64,000 nt of DNA from Burkholderiales bacterium PBB6 (GCA_002255925.1 NKIH01000006.1:1-64000); one strand, 5' to 3'. Positions 49,788 to 59,516 are shown, numbered from the stretch's first letter. The notes: generated from the sequence alone by a model not told the origin. Program-made: numbers and translations.

Positions 49788-52643
49788 ATGACTGAACTCG
49801 CCAAATCCTTCGAACCCGCTGCCATCGAAGCCCGCTGGGCCCCGCTGTGGGAGAACGCTGGCGTCTACAAGCCCACGCTCGATCCGGCCAAGCCTTCGTT
49901 CTGCGTGCAACTGCCGCCACCGAACGTGACCGGCACGCTGCACATGGGTCACGCCTTCAACCAGACCATCATGGACTCGTTGACGCGCTACCACCGCATG
50001 CAGGGCGACAACACGCTGTGGGTGCCCGGCACCGACCACGCCGGCATCGCCACGCAGATCGTGGTGGAGCGCCAGCTGCAGGAGCAGAAGCTCAGCCGCC
50101 ATGACCTGGGCCGCAAGAACTTCGTGGCCAAGGTGTGGGAATGGAAGGAGCAATCGGGCTCGACCATCACGCGCCAGATGCGCCGCATGGGCGACTCGGT
50201 CAGCTGGGAGCACGAGTACTTCACCATGGACGAGAAGCTCTCGACCGTGGTCACCGAAACCTTCGTCCGCCTGTTCGACGAAGGCCTGATCTACCGCGGC
50301 AAGCGGCTGGTGAGCTGGGACCCGATCCTGAAGTCCGCCGTGTCGGACCTGGAAGTGGAGAGCGAAGAGGAAGACGGCTCGCTCTGGCACATCCGCTACC
50401 CGGTGGAAGGCAGCAGCGAGACGCTGGTGGTGGCCACCACCCGCCCGGAAACCATGCTCGGCGACACCGCCGTGATGGTGCACCCGGAAGACGAGCGCTA
50501 CACCCACCTGATCGGCAAGCAGGTGCGCCTGCCCATCACCGGCCGCCTGGTGCCGGTGATTGCCGACGACTACGTGGACAAGACCTTCGGCACCGGTGTG
50601 GTGAAGGTGACGCCGGCCCACGACCAGAACGACTATCAGGTCGGCCTGCGCCACAAGCTGGCCATGCTCACCATCTTCGATCTGGAAGCCAAGGTCAGCG
50701 CCCATGAGGCCACCGAGATCCCGGCCGAATACATCGGCCTGGACCGCTTCGTGGCCCGCAAGAAGATCGTCGCCCAGCTGGAGGCTGACGGCCTGCTGGT
50801 GGAGGTGAAGAAGCACAAGCTGATGGTGCCGCGTTGCGCCCGTACCGGCCAGGTCATCGAGCCGATGCTCACCGACCAGTGGTTCGTGGCCATGAGCAAG
50901 GCCGGCGCGAACGGCAAGTCGATCGCCGAAGAGGCCATCGAGGCGGTGGAATCGGGCGACGTGAAGTTCGTGCCCGAGCAATGGGTGAACACCTACAACC
51001 AGTGGATGAAGAACATCCAGGACTGGTGCATCTCGCGCCAGCTGTGGTGGGGCCACCAGATTCCGGCCTGGTACGGCGAAGCCGGCGAGCTGTTCGTGGC
51101 GCGCAGCGAAGAAGAAGCCCGTACCAAGGCCACCGCGGCCGGCTACACCGGCACGCTGACGCGTGACGAAGACGTGCTCGACACCTGGTACTCGTCGGCC
51201 CTGGTGCCGTTCAGCACCCTGGGCTGGCCCGCCAAGACGATCGAACAAGACCTGTTCCTGCCCAGCAGCGTGCTGGTGACCGGCTACGACATCATCTTCT
51301 TCTGGGTCGCCCGGATGATCATGATGACCAAGCACTTCACGGGTCAGGTGCCGTTCAAGCATGTCTACATCCACGGCCTGGTGCTCGATGCGCAGGGCAA
51401 GAAGATGAGCAAGAGCGAAGGCAATGTGCTGGATCCGGTCGACCTGATCGACGGCATCGAGCTGGCCCCGCTGCTGGACAAGCGCACCCAGGGTTTGCGC
51501 AAGCCGGAGACCGCGCCCAAGGTGCGCAAGGCCACCGAGAAGGAATTCCCGGAAGGCATTCCGGCCTACGGCGCCGACGCGCTGCGCTTCACCTTCGCGG
51601 CCATGGCCACGCTGGGCCGCAGCGTGAACTTCGACAGCAAGCGCTGCGAGGGGTACCGCAACTTCTGCAACAAGCTCTGGAACGCCACCAAGTTCATGCT
51701 GATGAACTGCGAAGGCCAGGACTGCGGCCTGAAGGAGCACAGCAAGGAAGAGTGCAGCGTGGGTGGCCCGGCCCACGGCTACCTGGCCTTCAGCCCTGCC
51801 GACCGCTGGATCACCAGCGAGTTGCAGCGTGTGGAGATGGCGGTTGAGCAGGCCTTCGCCGAATACCGCCTGGACAACGTGGCCAACGCCATCTACCAGT
51901 TCGCCTGGGACAGCTATTGCGACTGGTATCTGGAAATCGCCAAGGTGCAGATCCAGACCGGCACCGAAGCCCAGCAACGTGCCACGCGCCGCACCCTGGT
52001 GCGCGTGCTCGAAACCGTGCTGCGCCTGCTGCACCCGGTGGCGCCGTTCATCACCGCCGAGTTGTGGGACACGGTGGCGGTGGTGGCCGGCCGCAAGGCG
52101 GCTGACAGCACCAACACCATCGCCACGGCGGCCTACCCGAAGGCCCAGCCGGAACGCATCGACCCCGTGGCCGACGCGTGGATGGTCAAGCTGAAGGAGT
52201 TTGTGGGCGCCTGCCGCACGCTGCGTGGCGAAATGAACCTGTCGCCGGCCGAACGTGTGCCACTGATCACCTTGGGGGACGCGGCGTTCATCACCGAAGC
52301 AGCGCCGGTGCTCAAGGCCCTGGCCAAGCTCAGCGACGTGCAGGTGCAGACCGACGAAGCCAGCTTCACGGCAGCCAGCGAACTGGCCCCGGTGCTGGTG
52401 CAGGGCGAAGCCCGCCTGGCGCTGAAGGTGGAAATCGATGTGGCCGCCGAGCGTGAGCGCCTGGGCAAGGAGATCAAGCGCATCGAAGGCGAAGTCGTGA
52501 AGGCCGAGGCCAAGCTGGGCAATGAAAGCTTCGTGGCGCGTGCGCCTGAGGCCGTGGTGGCGCAAGAGCGTCAGCGCCTGGTGGAATTTGCCCGCACGCT
52601 GGACAGCCTGCGGGCCCAGCTGGGCAAGCTCCCCCCAGCCTGA
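49788..52643 (+). CDS. valS: Valyl-tRNA synthetase
   Basis: 951 residues, full length. Class-I motifs: HIGH in [18 protein letters not shown] (about residue 42) and KMSKS in [19 protein letters not shown] (about 540). An editing (CP1) domain is inserted between about 190 and 430, with [20 protein letters not shown], which hydrolyses Thr-tRNA(Val). The anticodon-binding domain and a C-terminal coiled coil ([20 protein letters not shown]) complete it. Essential for charging tRNA(Val). The stop codon lies in the loop of a CCCCCC/GGGGGG hairpin (52631-52649) that may end or attenuate transcription before galU. Confidence 0.97.
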   Translation: MTELAKSFEPAAIEARWAPLWENAGVYKPTLDPAKPSFCVQLPPPNVTGTLHMGHAFNQTIMDSLTRYHRMQGDNTLWVPGTDHAGIATQIVVERQLQEQKLSRHDLGRKNFVAKVWEWKEQSGSTITRQMRRMGDSVSWEHEYFTMDEKLSTVVTETFVRLFDEGLIYRGKRLVSWDPILKSAVSDLEVESEEEDGSLWHIRYPVEGSSETLVVATTRPETMLGDTAVMVHPEDERYTHLIGKQVRLPITGRLVPVIADDYVDKTFGTGVVKVTPAHDQNDYQVGLRHKLAMLTIFDLEAKVSAHEATEIPAEYIGLDRFVARKKIVAQLEADGLLVEVKKHKLMVPRCARTGQVIEPMLTDQWFVAMSKAGANGKSIAEEAIEAVESGDVKFVPEQWVNTYNQWMKNIQDWCISRQLWWGHQIPAWYGEAGELFVARSEEEARTKATAAGYTGTLTRDEDVLDTWYSSALVPFSTLGWPAKTIEQDLFLPSSVLVTGYDIIFFWVARMIMMTKHFTGQVPFKHVYIHGLVLDAQGKKMSKSEGNVLDPVDLIDGIELAPLLDKRTQGLRKPETAPKVRKATEKEFPEGIPAYGADALRFTFAAMATLGRSVNFDSKRCEGYRNFCNKLWNATKFMLMNCEGQDCGLKEHSKEECSVGGPAHGYLAFSPADRWITSELQRVEMAVEQAFAEYRLDNVANAIYQFAWDSYCDWYLEIAKVQIQTGTEAQQRATRRTLVRVLETVLRLLHPVAPFITAELWDTVAVVAGRKAADSTNTIATAAYPKAQPERIDPVADAWMVKLKEFVGACRTLRGEMNLSPAERVPLITLGDAAFITEAAPVLKALAKLSDVQVQTDEASFTAASELAPVLVQGEARLALKVEIDVAAERERLGKEIKRIEGEVVKAEAKLGNESFVARAPEAVVAQERQRLVEFARTLDSLRAQLGKLPPA

Positions 52644-52649
52644 GGGGGG
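52631..52649 (+). terminator. Hairpin overlapping the end of valS
   Basis: CCCCCC (52631-52636) pairs with GGGGGG (52644-52649) across a loop that contains the TGA stop. There is no T-run; a weak terminator or stabilising hairpin. Confidence 0.3.
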
Positions 52650-52728
52650 CGGCTGTCGTGCATCTGTCACGGATCTTGCAAAGGCCCGTGACAAAATGAT
52701 TCAACACCCTCCTGCACCAAGGTCGTTC

Positions 52729-53595
52729 ATGAAAATCAACAAAGCCATCTTCCCGGTCGCCGGCCTCGGTACCCGCTTCCTGCCGGCCACCAAGGCCCAG
52801 CCCAAGGAAATGCTGCCGGTGGTGGACAAGCCGCTGATCCAGTACGCGGTGGAAGAGGCATACTCGGCCGGCATCAAGCAAATGATTTTCGTGAACGGCC
52901 GCAACAAGCGCGCCATTCCGGACCACTTCGACACCGCCTTCGAGCTGGAGCATGAACTCGAAGCCGCCGGCAAGCAGGAACTGCTGGACCTGGTGCACTC
53001 GATCAAGCCCGACGACATGGAGTGCATTTACATCCGCCAACCCAAGGCCCTGGGCCTGGGCCACGCGGTGCTGTGCGCACAGTCGGTGGTGGTGAATGAG
53101 CCCTTCGCCGTGCTGCTGGCCGACGACCTGATGGTGGGCAAGCCGTCCATCCTGAAGCAGATGGTCGACCAGTACAACGAATGGCACGCGTCCATCATCG
53201 CCGTGCAGGAAGTGCTGCCCGAGCACACCAAGCGTTACGGCATCGTCGCCGGCACGCCGGTGAATGACCGCATGATGGACCTGACGCACATCGTCGAGAA
53301 GCCGTCGCCGGAGAACGCGCCGTCGAACCTCGGCGTGGCGGGCCGCTACATCCTGAACCCGGGCATCTTCCGCGAGATCGCCAACCTGCCGCGCGGCGTG
53401 GGCGGTGAAATCCAGCTGACCGACGGCATCGCCTCGCTGATGCGTCGCGAGAAGGTGTTTGCCTACCGCTACGAAGGCCGCCGTTATGACTGCGGCAGCA
53501 AGGAAGGCTTCCTGGAAGCCAATGTGGAGTTGGCCCTGGCCCACCCGCAACTCGGCCCCGGCTTCCGCAGCTACCTCAAGACGCTGGAGCTGTGA
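52729..53595 (+). CDS. galU: UTP-glucose-1-phosphate uridylyltransferase
   Basis: 288 residues from [20 protein letters not shown]; an in-frame ATG 11 codons earlier is possible. Nucleotidyltransferase motifs: [20 protein letters not shown] at the start (UTP and pyrophosphate loop), [28 protein letters not shown] (metal-binding Asp pair) and [12 protein letters not shown] at the C-terminus. It makes UDP-glucose for lipopolysaccharide, exopolysaccharide and trehalose, and so supplies precursor for UDP-sugar-using enzymes such as those of the glycosyltransferase locus. A strong terminator follows. Confidence 0.96.
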   Translation: MKINKAIFPVAGLGTRFLPATKAQPKEMLPVVDKPLIQYAVEEAYSAGIKQMIFVNGRNKRAIPDHFDTAFELEHELEAAGKQELLDLVHSIKPDDMECIYIRQPKALGLGHAVLCAQSVVVNEPFAVLLADDLMVGKPSILKQMVDQYNEWHASIIAVQEVLPEHTKRYGIVAGTPVNDRMMDLTHIVEKPSPENAPSNLGVAGRYILNPGIFREIANLPRGVGGEIQLTDGIASLMRREKVFAYRYEGRRYDCGSKEGFLEANVELALAHPQLGPGFRSYLKTLEL

Positions 53596-53617
53596 GCCAC
53601 CTCACGGCACCATGACA

Positions 53618-53648
53618 AAGGCCCGCATCAAGCGGGCCTTCTTGTTTG
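53618..53648 (+). terminator. Rho-independent terminator after galU
   Basis: AAGGCCCGC-ATCAA-GCGGGCCTT forms a perfect 9-bp stem with a 5-base loop, followed by CTTGTTTG. The A-rich lead also lets it work for the convergent tusA-side transcript. Confidence 0.85.
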
Positions 53649-53695
53649 TGGGCTGCCGGTTTGCGTGCCGGCCAGCCACCACGGCAGTGAAGAAC

Positions 53696-53923
53696 TCAGC
53701 GCCGACGCAGGAAGTGGATGAACTCACCTTCCGCTTCCGATTGCTCGACCAGATCGTTGCCGGTCTGGCGGGCGAAAGCCTGGAAGTCGCGGGTCGAGCC
53801 CGGGTCGGTTGCCACCACCTTCAGCACATGGCCGCTCGGCATGTCTGCCAAGGCCTTCTTGGCCTTGAGGATGGGGAGCGGGCAATTCAGGCCGCGGGTG
53901 TCGATTTCCTTCTGCGCTTCCAT
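53696..53923 (-). CDS. TusA/YedF-family sulfur carrier protein
   Basis: 75 residues from MEAQKEIDTRGLNCPLPILK; a longer start would overlap the NUDIX gene and lacks family character. The conserved DTRGLNCPLPILKAKKAL contains the CPxP motif with the sulfur-carrying Cys. The ending DFQAFARQTGNDLVEQSEAE is also typical. Such proteins relay persulfide sulfur for tRNA thiolation, molybdopterin or sulfur oxidation; which one cannot be told. The start lies 48 bases past the NUDIX gene stop on the same strand, with cysM further upstream, so a sulfur-related grouping is possible. Confidence 0.9.
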   Translation of the reverse strand: MEAQKEIDTRGLNCPLPILKAKKALADMPSGHVLKVVATDPGSTRDFQAFARQTGNDLVEQSEAEGEFIHFLRRR

Positions 53924-53970
53924 GCGGGGGCTTCCTGTCGGGGGCAATACAAGTAGAGGCGACCAGCCGC

Positions 53971-54510
53971 TCAGGGCTTGACCGGCCATTCGAAATAGCG
54001 GGGCTCAACCCCTTGGCGCCGCAGCCATTCTGCCAGCGCATGGCCGGTGCCGGAGGGCCAGCACATCACCTCACCGGGCGCAAACAGGCGGTAGTCCACC
54101 AGCTCCGGCGAGAGCCGGATCTCACCACGCGCCACCACATGGTAGGCGATGATGACCTGATTCATGCGCTGGAAGTCCCACACGCCGATCAACTCGACGC
54201 GCTCGGCCACCAGATTGGTTTCTTCGAGCACCTCGCGGGCGATGCCGGCTTCGGGCGATTCACCCGCTTCCATGAAACCGGTGATCAGCGCGTACATCTT
54301 GCCGGACCAGGCTGCGTTGCGGGCCAGCAGGAGTTGCCCGTCCCGGTCAGCGCACTGCACCACCGCCGCCAGCACCGGCGTCGGGTTGTTCCAGTGGGTG
54401 AAGTTGCACGCGCCGCAGCGCAGGCGCAGCGTCGGGCCGCCGTCTTCCATCGCCTCGACCCAGCCGAGCGGTGTGGCGCATTGCGGGCAGAAGCGGTAGT
54501 CGGTGCTCAT
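53971..54510 (-). CDS. NUDIX hydrolase with N-terminal zinc ribbon
   Basis: 179 residues. Four Cys form a zinc ribbon (FCPQC and RCGAC, about 8-35). The NUDIX box GFMEAGESPEAGIAREVLEE matches G-x5-E-x7-R-E-x2-E-E exactly, so the hydrolase should be active on a nucleoside diphosphate derivative. The domain order resembles NudC-type NADH pyrophosphatase/RNA decapping enzymes, but the protein is shorter (NudC is about 260 aa) and lacks the N-terminal NudC domain, so the substrate is open. It lies 32 bases downstream of cysM on the same strand, a likely operon. Confidence 0.88.
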   Translation of the reverse strand: MSTDYRFCPQCATPLGWVEAMEDGGPTLRLRCGACNFTHWNNPTPVLAAVVQCADRDGQLLLARNAAWSGKMYALITGFMEAGESPEAGIAREVLEETNLVAERVELIGVWDFQRMNQVIIAYHVVARGEIRLSPELVDYRLFAPGEVMCWPSGTGHALAEWLRRQGVEPRYFEWPVKP

Positions 54511-54542
54511 GGTGTCAGCCTGGAAGGTGCTGCGGGGTGGCC

Positions 54543-55448
54543 TCAGGCCGGAAAGACGCCGGTGGACAGGTAACGGTCGCCGCGGTCGCAGACGATGAAG
54601 GCGATCGTCGCGTTTTCCACGGTGCGCGCAATCTGCAGGGCCACCCAGCAGGCGCCCGCCGCCGAGATGCCCGCGAACAGGCCCTCTTCGGCGGCCATGC
54701 GTCGCGCCATGTCTTCGGCGTCCGACTGGCTCACATAAACCAGCTCGTCCACCGCCTGCGGGTTGTAGATCTTCGGCAGGTAGGCCTCAGGCCACTTGCG
54801 GATGCCGGGAATGCGCGAGCCTTCAGCCGGCTGGGCGCCGATGATGCGCACACCCGGGTTCTGCTCTTTCAGGTAGCGCGACACGCCGGTGATGGTGCCG
54901 GTGGTGCCCATCGCACTCACGAAGTGGGTGATGCGGCCTTCGGTGTCGGCCCACAGCTCGGGGCCGGTGGTGGCGTAGTGCACCGCCGGGTTGTCGGCGT
55001 TGGCAAACTGGTCGAGCACCCGGCCCTTGCCGTCCCTCTGCATCTGCTCGGCCAGGTCGCGGGCCAGCTCCATGCCACCCGACTTCGGGGTGAGGATCAG
55101 CTCGGCGCCAAAGGCCTTCATGGTCTGCGCGCGCTCGATCGACAGGTCCTCCGGCATGATCAGCACCATGCGGTAGCCCTTGATGGCCGCGGCCATGGCC
55201 AGCGCGATGCCGGTGTTGCCCGAAGTGGCTTCGATCAGGGTGTCGCCGGGGCGAATCTCGCCGCGAATTTCGGCCTGCCGGATCATGTGGATGGCCGGGC
55301 GGTCTTTCACCGATCCGGCCGGGTTGTTGCCCTCGAGCTTGCCGAGGATCACATTGCCACGCGCAGTTGCGTCAGCACCCGGCAGGCGTTGCAGGCGAAC
55401 CAGCGGCGTGCCGCCAATGGCATCTTCAAGGGTCTTGTAGTTCGGCAT
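54543..55448 (-). CDS. cysM: Cysteine synthase B (O-acetylserine sulfhydrylase)
   Basis: 301 residues from MPNYKTLEDAIGGTPLVRLQ; the frame is open 33 codons further upstream, but family proteins start here. PLP-dependent fold type II: the PLP Lys is in NNPAGSVKDRPAIHMI, substrate loop EATSGNTGIALAMAAAIKGY, phosphate loop SAMGTTGTITGVSRYLKE. The short IRKWPEAYLPKIY region and SGGMELA are closer to CysM than to CysK. It makes cysteine from O-acetylserine with sulfide or thiosulfate. It leads the unit with the NUDIX and TusA-like genes. Confidence 0.93.
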   Translation of the reverse strand: MPNYKTLEDAIGGTPLVRLQRLPGADATARGNVILGKLEGNNPAGSVKDRPAIHMIRQAEIRGEIRPGDTLIEATSGNTGIALAMAAAIKGYRMVLIMPEDLSIERAQTMKAFGAELILTPKSGGMELARDLAEQMQRDGKGRVLDQFANADNPAVHYATTGPELWADTEGRITHFVSAMGTTGTITGVSRYLKEQNPGVRIIGAQPAEGSRIPGIRKWPEAYLPKIYNPQAVDELVYVSQSDAEDMARRMAAEEGLFAGISAAGACWVALQIARTVENATIAFIVCDRGDRYLSTGVFPA

Positions 55449-55605
55449 CGATGCGATGTGCAAGAGGGAGGCAAGTGGGACGTTCGATGCATTATCGCGG
55501 GCATCCAACTTTTCGCCGCGGGGCGTCTGGATGCCCATGGCGCTCATGCCATAATCCGCCCCTCACCAGCAGTTGATCGTCTGTTGACCATTGATTGCTG
55601 CACCT

Positions 55606-55690
55606 GCCCGCGTGACGAAATCGGTAGACGTAGCGGATTCAAAATCCGCCGCCGCAAGGCGTGCCAGTTCGAGTCTGGCCGCGGGCACCA
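55606..55690 (+). tRNA. tRNA-Leu (CAA anticodon)
   Basis: An 85-base cloverleaf with encoded CCA: acceptor GCCCGCG pairs with CGCGGGC. The anticodon loop TTCAAAA gives anticodon CAA (reads UUG). It has the long class-II variable arm (GCCGCAAGGCG) and T-loop GTTCGAGTC. A -10-like CATAAT is at 55550-55555 upstream. No integrase or attachment-site duplication is seen beside it, so it is not an obvious integration site. Confidence 0.95.
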
Positions 55691-55745
55691 TTGCAGACCG
55701 TTCCACGGTCTGTTTTTCTTTCGGCCCCACACGTCGCGAGAGTCC

Positions 55746-56456
55746 ATGCCGTCGCTGCCCCCTTACACCAAAGCCCTGTTGCTGATCTGCACGGCTGTGT
55801 TCTGTATCGAGCAGCTGCTCGGCGCCACACTGCCCCTGAAGCTGTGGTTCGCGCTCTACCCGATCAACAGTGGCGGCTTCCTGCCCTGGCAACCGCTGAC
55901 CTACGCCTTCCTGCACGGCGATCTGGCCCACCTGTTTTTCAACATGCTGGGTCTGTGGATGTTCGGTGCTGAGCTGGAGCGCCTCTGGGGCCAGAAGCGC
56001 TATTCGCAGCTGCTGCTGGCCAGCGTTTTGACCGCCGCCGTTGCGCAACTGATCGTCACCCTGCTGCCCGGCCGCTTCGGGCCCACCGTGGGCGCATCAG
56101 GTGCGCTGTACGGCCTGCTGCTGGCCTATGCGCTGATGTTCCCGCGTCGCCAGTTCGACCTCGTCGGCTTCCTGCCGATGGTGCTGATGATGATGCCGGG
56201 GCAGATCTTCTACACCCTGGGCATCGTGATGATCGTGCTGTTGATGACCAACCGCCAGGCCATCCCCATCCCGCCGATCACCGTGCCGGCCAAGGTGATG
56301 GTGATGCTGTTCGGTGCGATCGAGTTGTTCCAGGGCGTGCTGTTCAGCAATTCCGGCATCGCCCACTTCGCCCACCTGGGCGGCATGGTTGGCGCCTGGC
56401 TGATGATCCGCTACTGGCGCGGCCAGCCGCCGTTCCCGAAGCGGCGCGGCTGGTGA
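55746..56456 (+). CDS. Rhomboid-family intramembrane serine protease
   Basis: 236 residues with six hydrophobic spans. The catalytic Ser lies in TVGASGALYGLLLAY (GxSG motif, span 4) and the catalytic His in GIAHFAHLGGMVGAWLMI (span 6). The first loop HGDLAHLFFNMLGLWMFGAE carries the conserved H-x3-H-x3-N oxyanion-side pattern. It should cleave membrane proteins within the bilayer; substrates unknown. It starts 56 bases after the tRNA-Leu gene and ends base-to-base against the convergent epimerase gene, with no room for a terminator between. Confidence 0.93.
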   Translation: MPSLPPYTKALLLICTAVFCIEQLLGATLPLKLWFALYPINSGGFLPWQPLTYAFLHGDLAHLFFNMLGLWMFGAELERLWGQKRYSQLLLASVLTAAVAQLIVTLLPGRFGPTVGASGALYGLLLAYALMFPRRQFDLVGFLPMVLMMMPGQIFYTLGIVMIVLLMTNRQAIPIPPITVPAKVMVMLFGAIELFQGVLFSNSGIAHFAHLGGMVGAWLMIRYWRGQPPFPKRRGW

Positions 56457-57353
56457 TCAGCCCTCGGCCAGCCCGCTGGCCACGTCCGGATGAAGGAGCT
56501 GCAATCGCAGCTCTTTTTTCATTCTGGCGTTCACCAGGCGACGCGACTCGCCCATGAAGCTCAGCTGCATCGGCGACAGCGTCTGTGCCAGCTCGGCCCG
56601 GCTGCGCCGCGGCGGGCGCGGCAAACCGTAGCGATCAGCCACGGCATCAAAGTGATCGCCCATGCGCAGCTCGCTGTCGTCGCTGATGTGCAGCACGCGC
56701 TGCGGCAGACCCCGGTGCAGTGCCGCCACGCAGGCGCGGGCCAGGTCGTCGGCATGGATGTGGTTGGTGTAGACATCGTCGTCCGCCACCAGTACCGGCG
56801 CGCCGCGCTCAACACGGTCACGTGGGTGGCCGCCGACGCGGTCAACCGCATAGATGCCCGGAATGCGCAGCACCGTGGTGCGCACACCCAGTGCGCGGCC
56901 AGCCCAGCGCACGCGGGCTTCGGCGTCCACGCGGCGACGCGCCCGGTCGGTGGCCGGTGCCACGGGCCGGGTTTCATCGAAGCGCGCACCGCCGGCATCG
57001 CCGTACACCCCGGTGGTGCTGCCGTACACCAGGCACCGCGGCGCACGGCGGCGGGCCAGCGCGTGCAGCAAGGCGGCGGTGCGCGGGTCACTCGGCCCGT
57101 TGCCGGGTGGTGGGGCCAGGTGCAGCACGGCATCGGCCAGGCCAGCCAGGCGGGCCAGCGTGGCCGGCTGGTCGAGGTTGCCAATCAGCGGCATGGCGCC
57201 GGCGGCGCGCAGCAGCTCAGCGCGCTCGGGCGAGGAGGTCAGCGCCAGCACACGCCACTGCGTGCGCACCAGCTTGAGCACGCGCATGCCCACATCACCG
57301 CAGCCCACGATGAGCAGGGTCGGGCGGCGAAAGGGGCGGTGGGGCAGTGACAT
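56457..57353 (-). CDS. NAD-dependent epimerase/dehydratase (extended SDR-like)
   Basis: 298 residues from MSLPHRPFRRPTLLIVGCGD; a Met six codons earlier is also possible. The dinucleotide-binding motif is LLIVGCGDVGMRVLKLV (GxGxxG). CLVYGSTTGVYGD replaces the classical active site: Ser/Thr are present and the Tyr of VYGD is in place. VRTTVLRIPGIYAVDR and NHIHADDLARACVAAL follow, typical of YeeZ/YbjT-like SDR proteins. Substrate unknown, probably a nucleotide sugar or small metabolite. Divergent from the ferredoxin-reductase gene at 57411. Confidence 0.85.
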   Translation of the reverse strand: MSLPHRPFRRPTLLIVGCGDVGMRVLKLVRTQWRVLALTSSPERAELLRAAGAMPLIGNLDQPATLARLAGLADAVLHLAPPPGNGPSDPRTAALLHALARRRAPRCLVYGSTTGVYGDAGGARFDETRPVAPATDRARRRVDAEARVRWAGRALGVRTTVLRIPGIYAVDRVGGHPRDRVERGAPVLVADDDVYTNHIHADDLARACVAALHRGLPQRVLHISDDSELRMGDHFDAVADRYGLPRPPRRSRAELAQTLSPMQLSFMGESRRLVNARMKKELRLQLLHPDVASGLAEG

Positions 57354-57410
57354 GACACGGATGGGCGACAATCAAAAACTCAGTGTAGTGGCCCAGAGAA
57401 TTTCGCTGTC

Positions 57411-58445
57411 ATGACCTTCCGCATCACCCTCAAGCCTTCCGAGCGCAGCTTCGACGTAGCCCGCGACGAGCCCATTTTGAATGCGGCCATCCGCGACGGC
57501 ATCGGCCTGCCCTACGGCTGCAAGGACGGCGCCTGTGGCTCATGCAAGAGCCGCCTGCTGGAAGGCCGCGTGATTCACGGCGCGCACCAGGCCAAGGCCC
57601 TGAGCCCGGCCGAGGAAGAGGCCGGCATGATCCTGACCTGCTGCGCCACGCCGCAGACCGACTGCGTGGTGGAAGCCCGCAGCGTGGCCGGCGCTGGTGA
57701 GTTCCCGGTGCTGAAGATGCCGGGCCGTGTGTTGTCGATGCAGCGCGCCGCCCCTGACGTCGCCATCATCCGCGTGCAATTGCCGGCCAACCAGAACTTC
57801 CAGTTCCACGCCGGCCAGTACGTGGAATTCATCCTGCGTGACGGCGCGCGCCGCAGCTACTCGATGGCCAATGCGCCGCACAACCTGGGCACGCCGCCGT
57901 CGATCGAGCTGCACATCCGCCACATGCCCGGCGGCAAGTTCACCGACCAGGTGTTCAGCACGATGAAGGAAAAGGACATCGTCCGCATGGAAGGCCCGTT
58001 CGGCACCTTCTTCCTGCGTGAAGACAGCGCCAAGCCCATCGTGATGATCGCCTCGGGCACCGGTTTTGCACCGATCAAGGCCCTGATCGAGCGAATGCAG
58101 GACGAGCAGATCAACCGCCCCGTGGCGCTGTATTGGGGCTGCCGCTCGAAGGCCGACCTCTACCTGCACGACTGGGCCGTGAACGCCGCAGCCGACATGC
58201 CGAACCTGAGCTACACCCCGGTGTTGTCAGAGCCCCAGGACGGTGACGCCTGGCAGGGCCGCACGGGCTTCGTGCACCAGGCCGTGATGGCCGACCTGCC
58301 GGACTTGTCAGGCCACCAGGTGTATGCCTGTGGTGCGCCGGTGATGGTGGCCGCTGCCCAGCGGGAATTCACGGCCACGTGCCACCTGCCGGACGACGAG
58401 TTTTTCGCCGACAGCTTCACCTCCGAGGCCGACAAGGCCGCTTGA
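57411..58445 (+). CDS. Ferredoxin-fused FAD/NAD(P)H reductase (CDP-6-deoxy-3,4-glucoseen reductase-like)
   Basis: 344 residues. The N-terminal plant-type 2Fe-2S domain has GLPYGCKDGACGSCKSRLLE and LTCCATPQTDC (four Cys ligands). An FAD domain with RSYSMANAPHN (RxYS motif) and an NAD(P)H domain with IVMIASGTGFAPIKALIERM and VYACGAPVMVAAAQREF follow. Order and size match AscD-like reductases and the reductase parts of multicomponent oxygenases. There is no partner dehydratase or oxygenase gene nearby, so it may serve a housekeeping electron-transfer role. It is followed 125 bases later by an Fpr-type reductase on the same strand. Confidence 0.88.
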   Translation: MTFRITLKPSERSFDVARDEPILNAAIRDGIGLPYGCKDGACGSCKSRLLEGRVIHGAHQAKALSPAEEEAGMILTCCATPQTDCVVEARSVAGAGEFPVLKMPGRVLSMQRAAPDVAIIRVQLPANQNFQFHAGQYVEFILRDGARRSYSMANAPHNLGTPPSIELHIRHMPGGKFTDQVFSTMKEKDIVRMEGPFGTFFLREDSAKPIVMIASGTGFAPIKALIERMQDEQINRPVALYWGCRSKADLYLHDWAVNAAADMPNLSYTPVLSEPQDGDAWQGRTGFVHQAVMADLPDLSGHQVYACGAPVMVAAAQREFTATCHLPDDEFFADSFTSEADKAA

Positions 58446-58501
58446 ACCCGAGCACCAGGCGCGGATGGCGATAGCCGGTCGCAGGGAATTCGCGCCTGAG
58501 G

Positions 58502-58507
58502 GATAAT
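58502..58507 (+). promoter_or_regulatory. Possible -10 box (GATAAT) for fpr
   Basis: GATAAT is located 63 bases before the Fpr start, in the spacer after the ferredoxin-reductase gene; no clear -35. It suggests that fpr has its own promoter. Confidence 0.35.
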
Positions 58508-58570
58508 CCCGGGTTGCCGTGCAGCGCGACACGCGTTGCCTTTGTCTCTTTTTACCTTCGAAATTCAAGC

Positions 58571-59344
58571 ATGAGTGCCTTCAACGAAGAGCGCGTGTTG
58601 AGCGTGCATCACTGGACCGACCGCCTGTTCAGCTTCACCACCACCCGCGACACCTCGCTGCGTTTTTCGAATGGCCACTTCACCATGATCGGCCTGCGCG
58701 TGGACGGCAAGCCGCTGCTGCGCGCCTACTCCATCGTCAGCCCGAACTACGAAGAGACGCTGGAGTTCCTGAGCATCAAGGTCCAAGACGGCCCGCTGAC
58801 CTCGCGTCTGCAGCACATCCAGGTGGGCGACAGCATCATCGTCGGCAAGAAGCCCACGGGCACGCTGCTGATCGACTACCTGCTGCCCGGCAAGCGCCTG
58901 TACCTGCTGTCGACCGGCACCGGCCTGGCCCCGTTCCTCAGCGTCATCCGCGACCCGGACACCTACGAGAAGTTCGAGCAGGTCATCCTGGTGCACGGCA
59001 CCCGCGAGGTGAAGGAGCTGGCCTATCACGACTACATCACCCAGGAGCTGCCCAAGCATGAGTTCCTCGGCGAGATGGTCAGCAAGCAGTTGCTCTACTA
59101 CCCGACCGTGACGCGTGAGCCCTTCCGCAACCAGGGCCGTCTGACGACCGCGCTGGAAGAAGGCCAGGTCGCCAAGGCGCTGGGCATTCCGATGCTGAAC
59201 GCCGAGGAAGACCGCGTGATGATCTGCGGCAGCCCGGAAATGCTGCGCGACCTGAAGACCATGATGGAAGTGCGCGGCCTGAAGGAAGGCAACACCACCA
59301 CGCCGGGCGACTTCGTCATCGAGCGCGCCTTCGTGAGCCAGTAA
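58571..59344 (+). CDS. fpr: Ferredoxin/flavodoxin-NADP+ reductase
   Basis: 257 residues from MSAFNEERVLSVHHWTDRLF. FAD site LRAYSIVSPNYEETLEFLSI (RxYS) and pyrophosphate loop KKPTGTLLIDYLLPG; the NADP domain has LSTGTGLAPFLSVIRDPDTY, VMICGSPEMLRDL and the C-terminal TPGDFVIERAFV, all typical of the bacterial Fpr subclass. It reduces ferredoxin or flavodoxin with NADPH and takes part in oxidative-stress defence and Fe-S metabolism. A hairpin with T-run at 59410 follows. Confidence 0.94.
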   Translation: MSAFNEERVLSVHHWTDRLFSFTTTRDTSLRFSNGHFTMIGLRVDGKPLLRAYSIVSPNYEETLEFLSIKVQDGPLTSRLQHIQVGDSIIVGKKPTGTLLIDYLLPGKRLYLLSTGTGLAPFLSVIRDPDTYEKFEQVILVHGTREVKELAYHDYITQELPKHEFLGEMVSKQLLYYPTVTREPFRNQGRLTTALEEGQVAKALGIPMLNAEEDRVMICGSPEMLRDLKTMMEVRGLKEGNTTTPGDFVIERAFVSQ

Positions 59345-59409
59345 GCCGCTGCAGCCCCGAGGGGCTGTCAGCGCGGCGCCCATCACCGCCCCACCGACAG
59401 CCACCAACA

Positions 59410-59431
59410 GCCACCTCCGGGTGGCTTTTTT
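59410..59431 (+). terminator. Rho-independent terminator after fpr
   Basis: GCCACC-TCCG-GGTGGC, a 6-bp stem with a stable UNCG-like tetraloop, is followed by TTTTTT. It lies 65 bases past the fpr stop. Confidence 0.85.
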
Positions 59432-59482
59432 CATGGCGATTCGAAGCACGGCCACCCATCGGGTCTGACCCTGAGCCCCGCA

Positions 59483-59516
59483 GCTTTACTTTACAAAGCA
59501 GTCCGAAATCGCTTTG
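59483..59516. promoter_or_regulatory. Candidate operator with inverted GCTTT half-sites upstream of the efflux operon
   Basis: GCTTT-N7-AAAGC (59483-59499) overlaps a second dyad, CAAAGC-N10-GCTTTG (about 59494-59515). Three alternating half-sites just before an efflux operon suggest a repressor site, though no regulator gene is adjacent. Confidence 0.3.

Noticed and set aside
49644-52694. 1016-codon frame opposite valS
   Set aside because: Shadow of the essential valS gene, typical His/Arg/Gln-rich antisense composition.
54471-55745. Upstream extension of the rhomboid frame through the tRNA and cysM
   Set aside because: It would run through the tRNA-Leu gene and antisense to cysM; rhomboid proteins start at the Met I chose.
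55606-55745. tRNA-Leu as an integration hotspot
   Set aside because: No integrase, repeat of the tRNA 3' end, or foreign-looking genes beside it.
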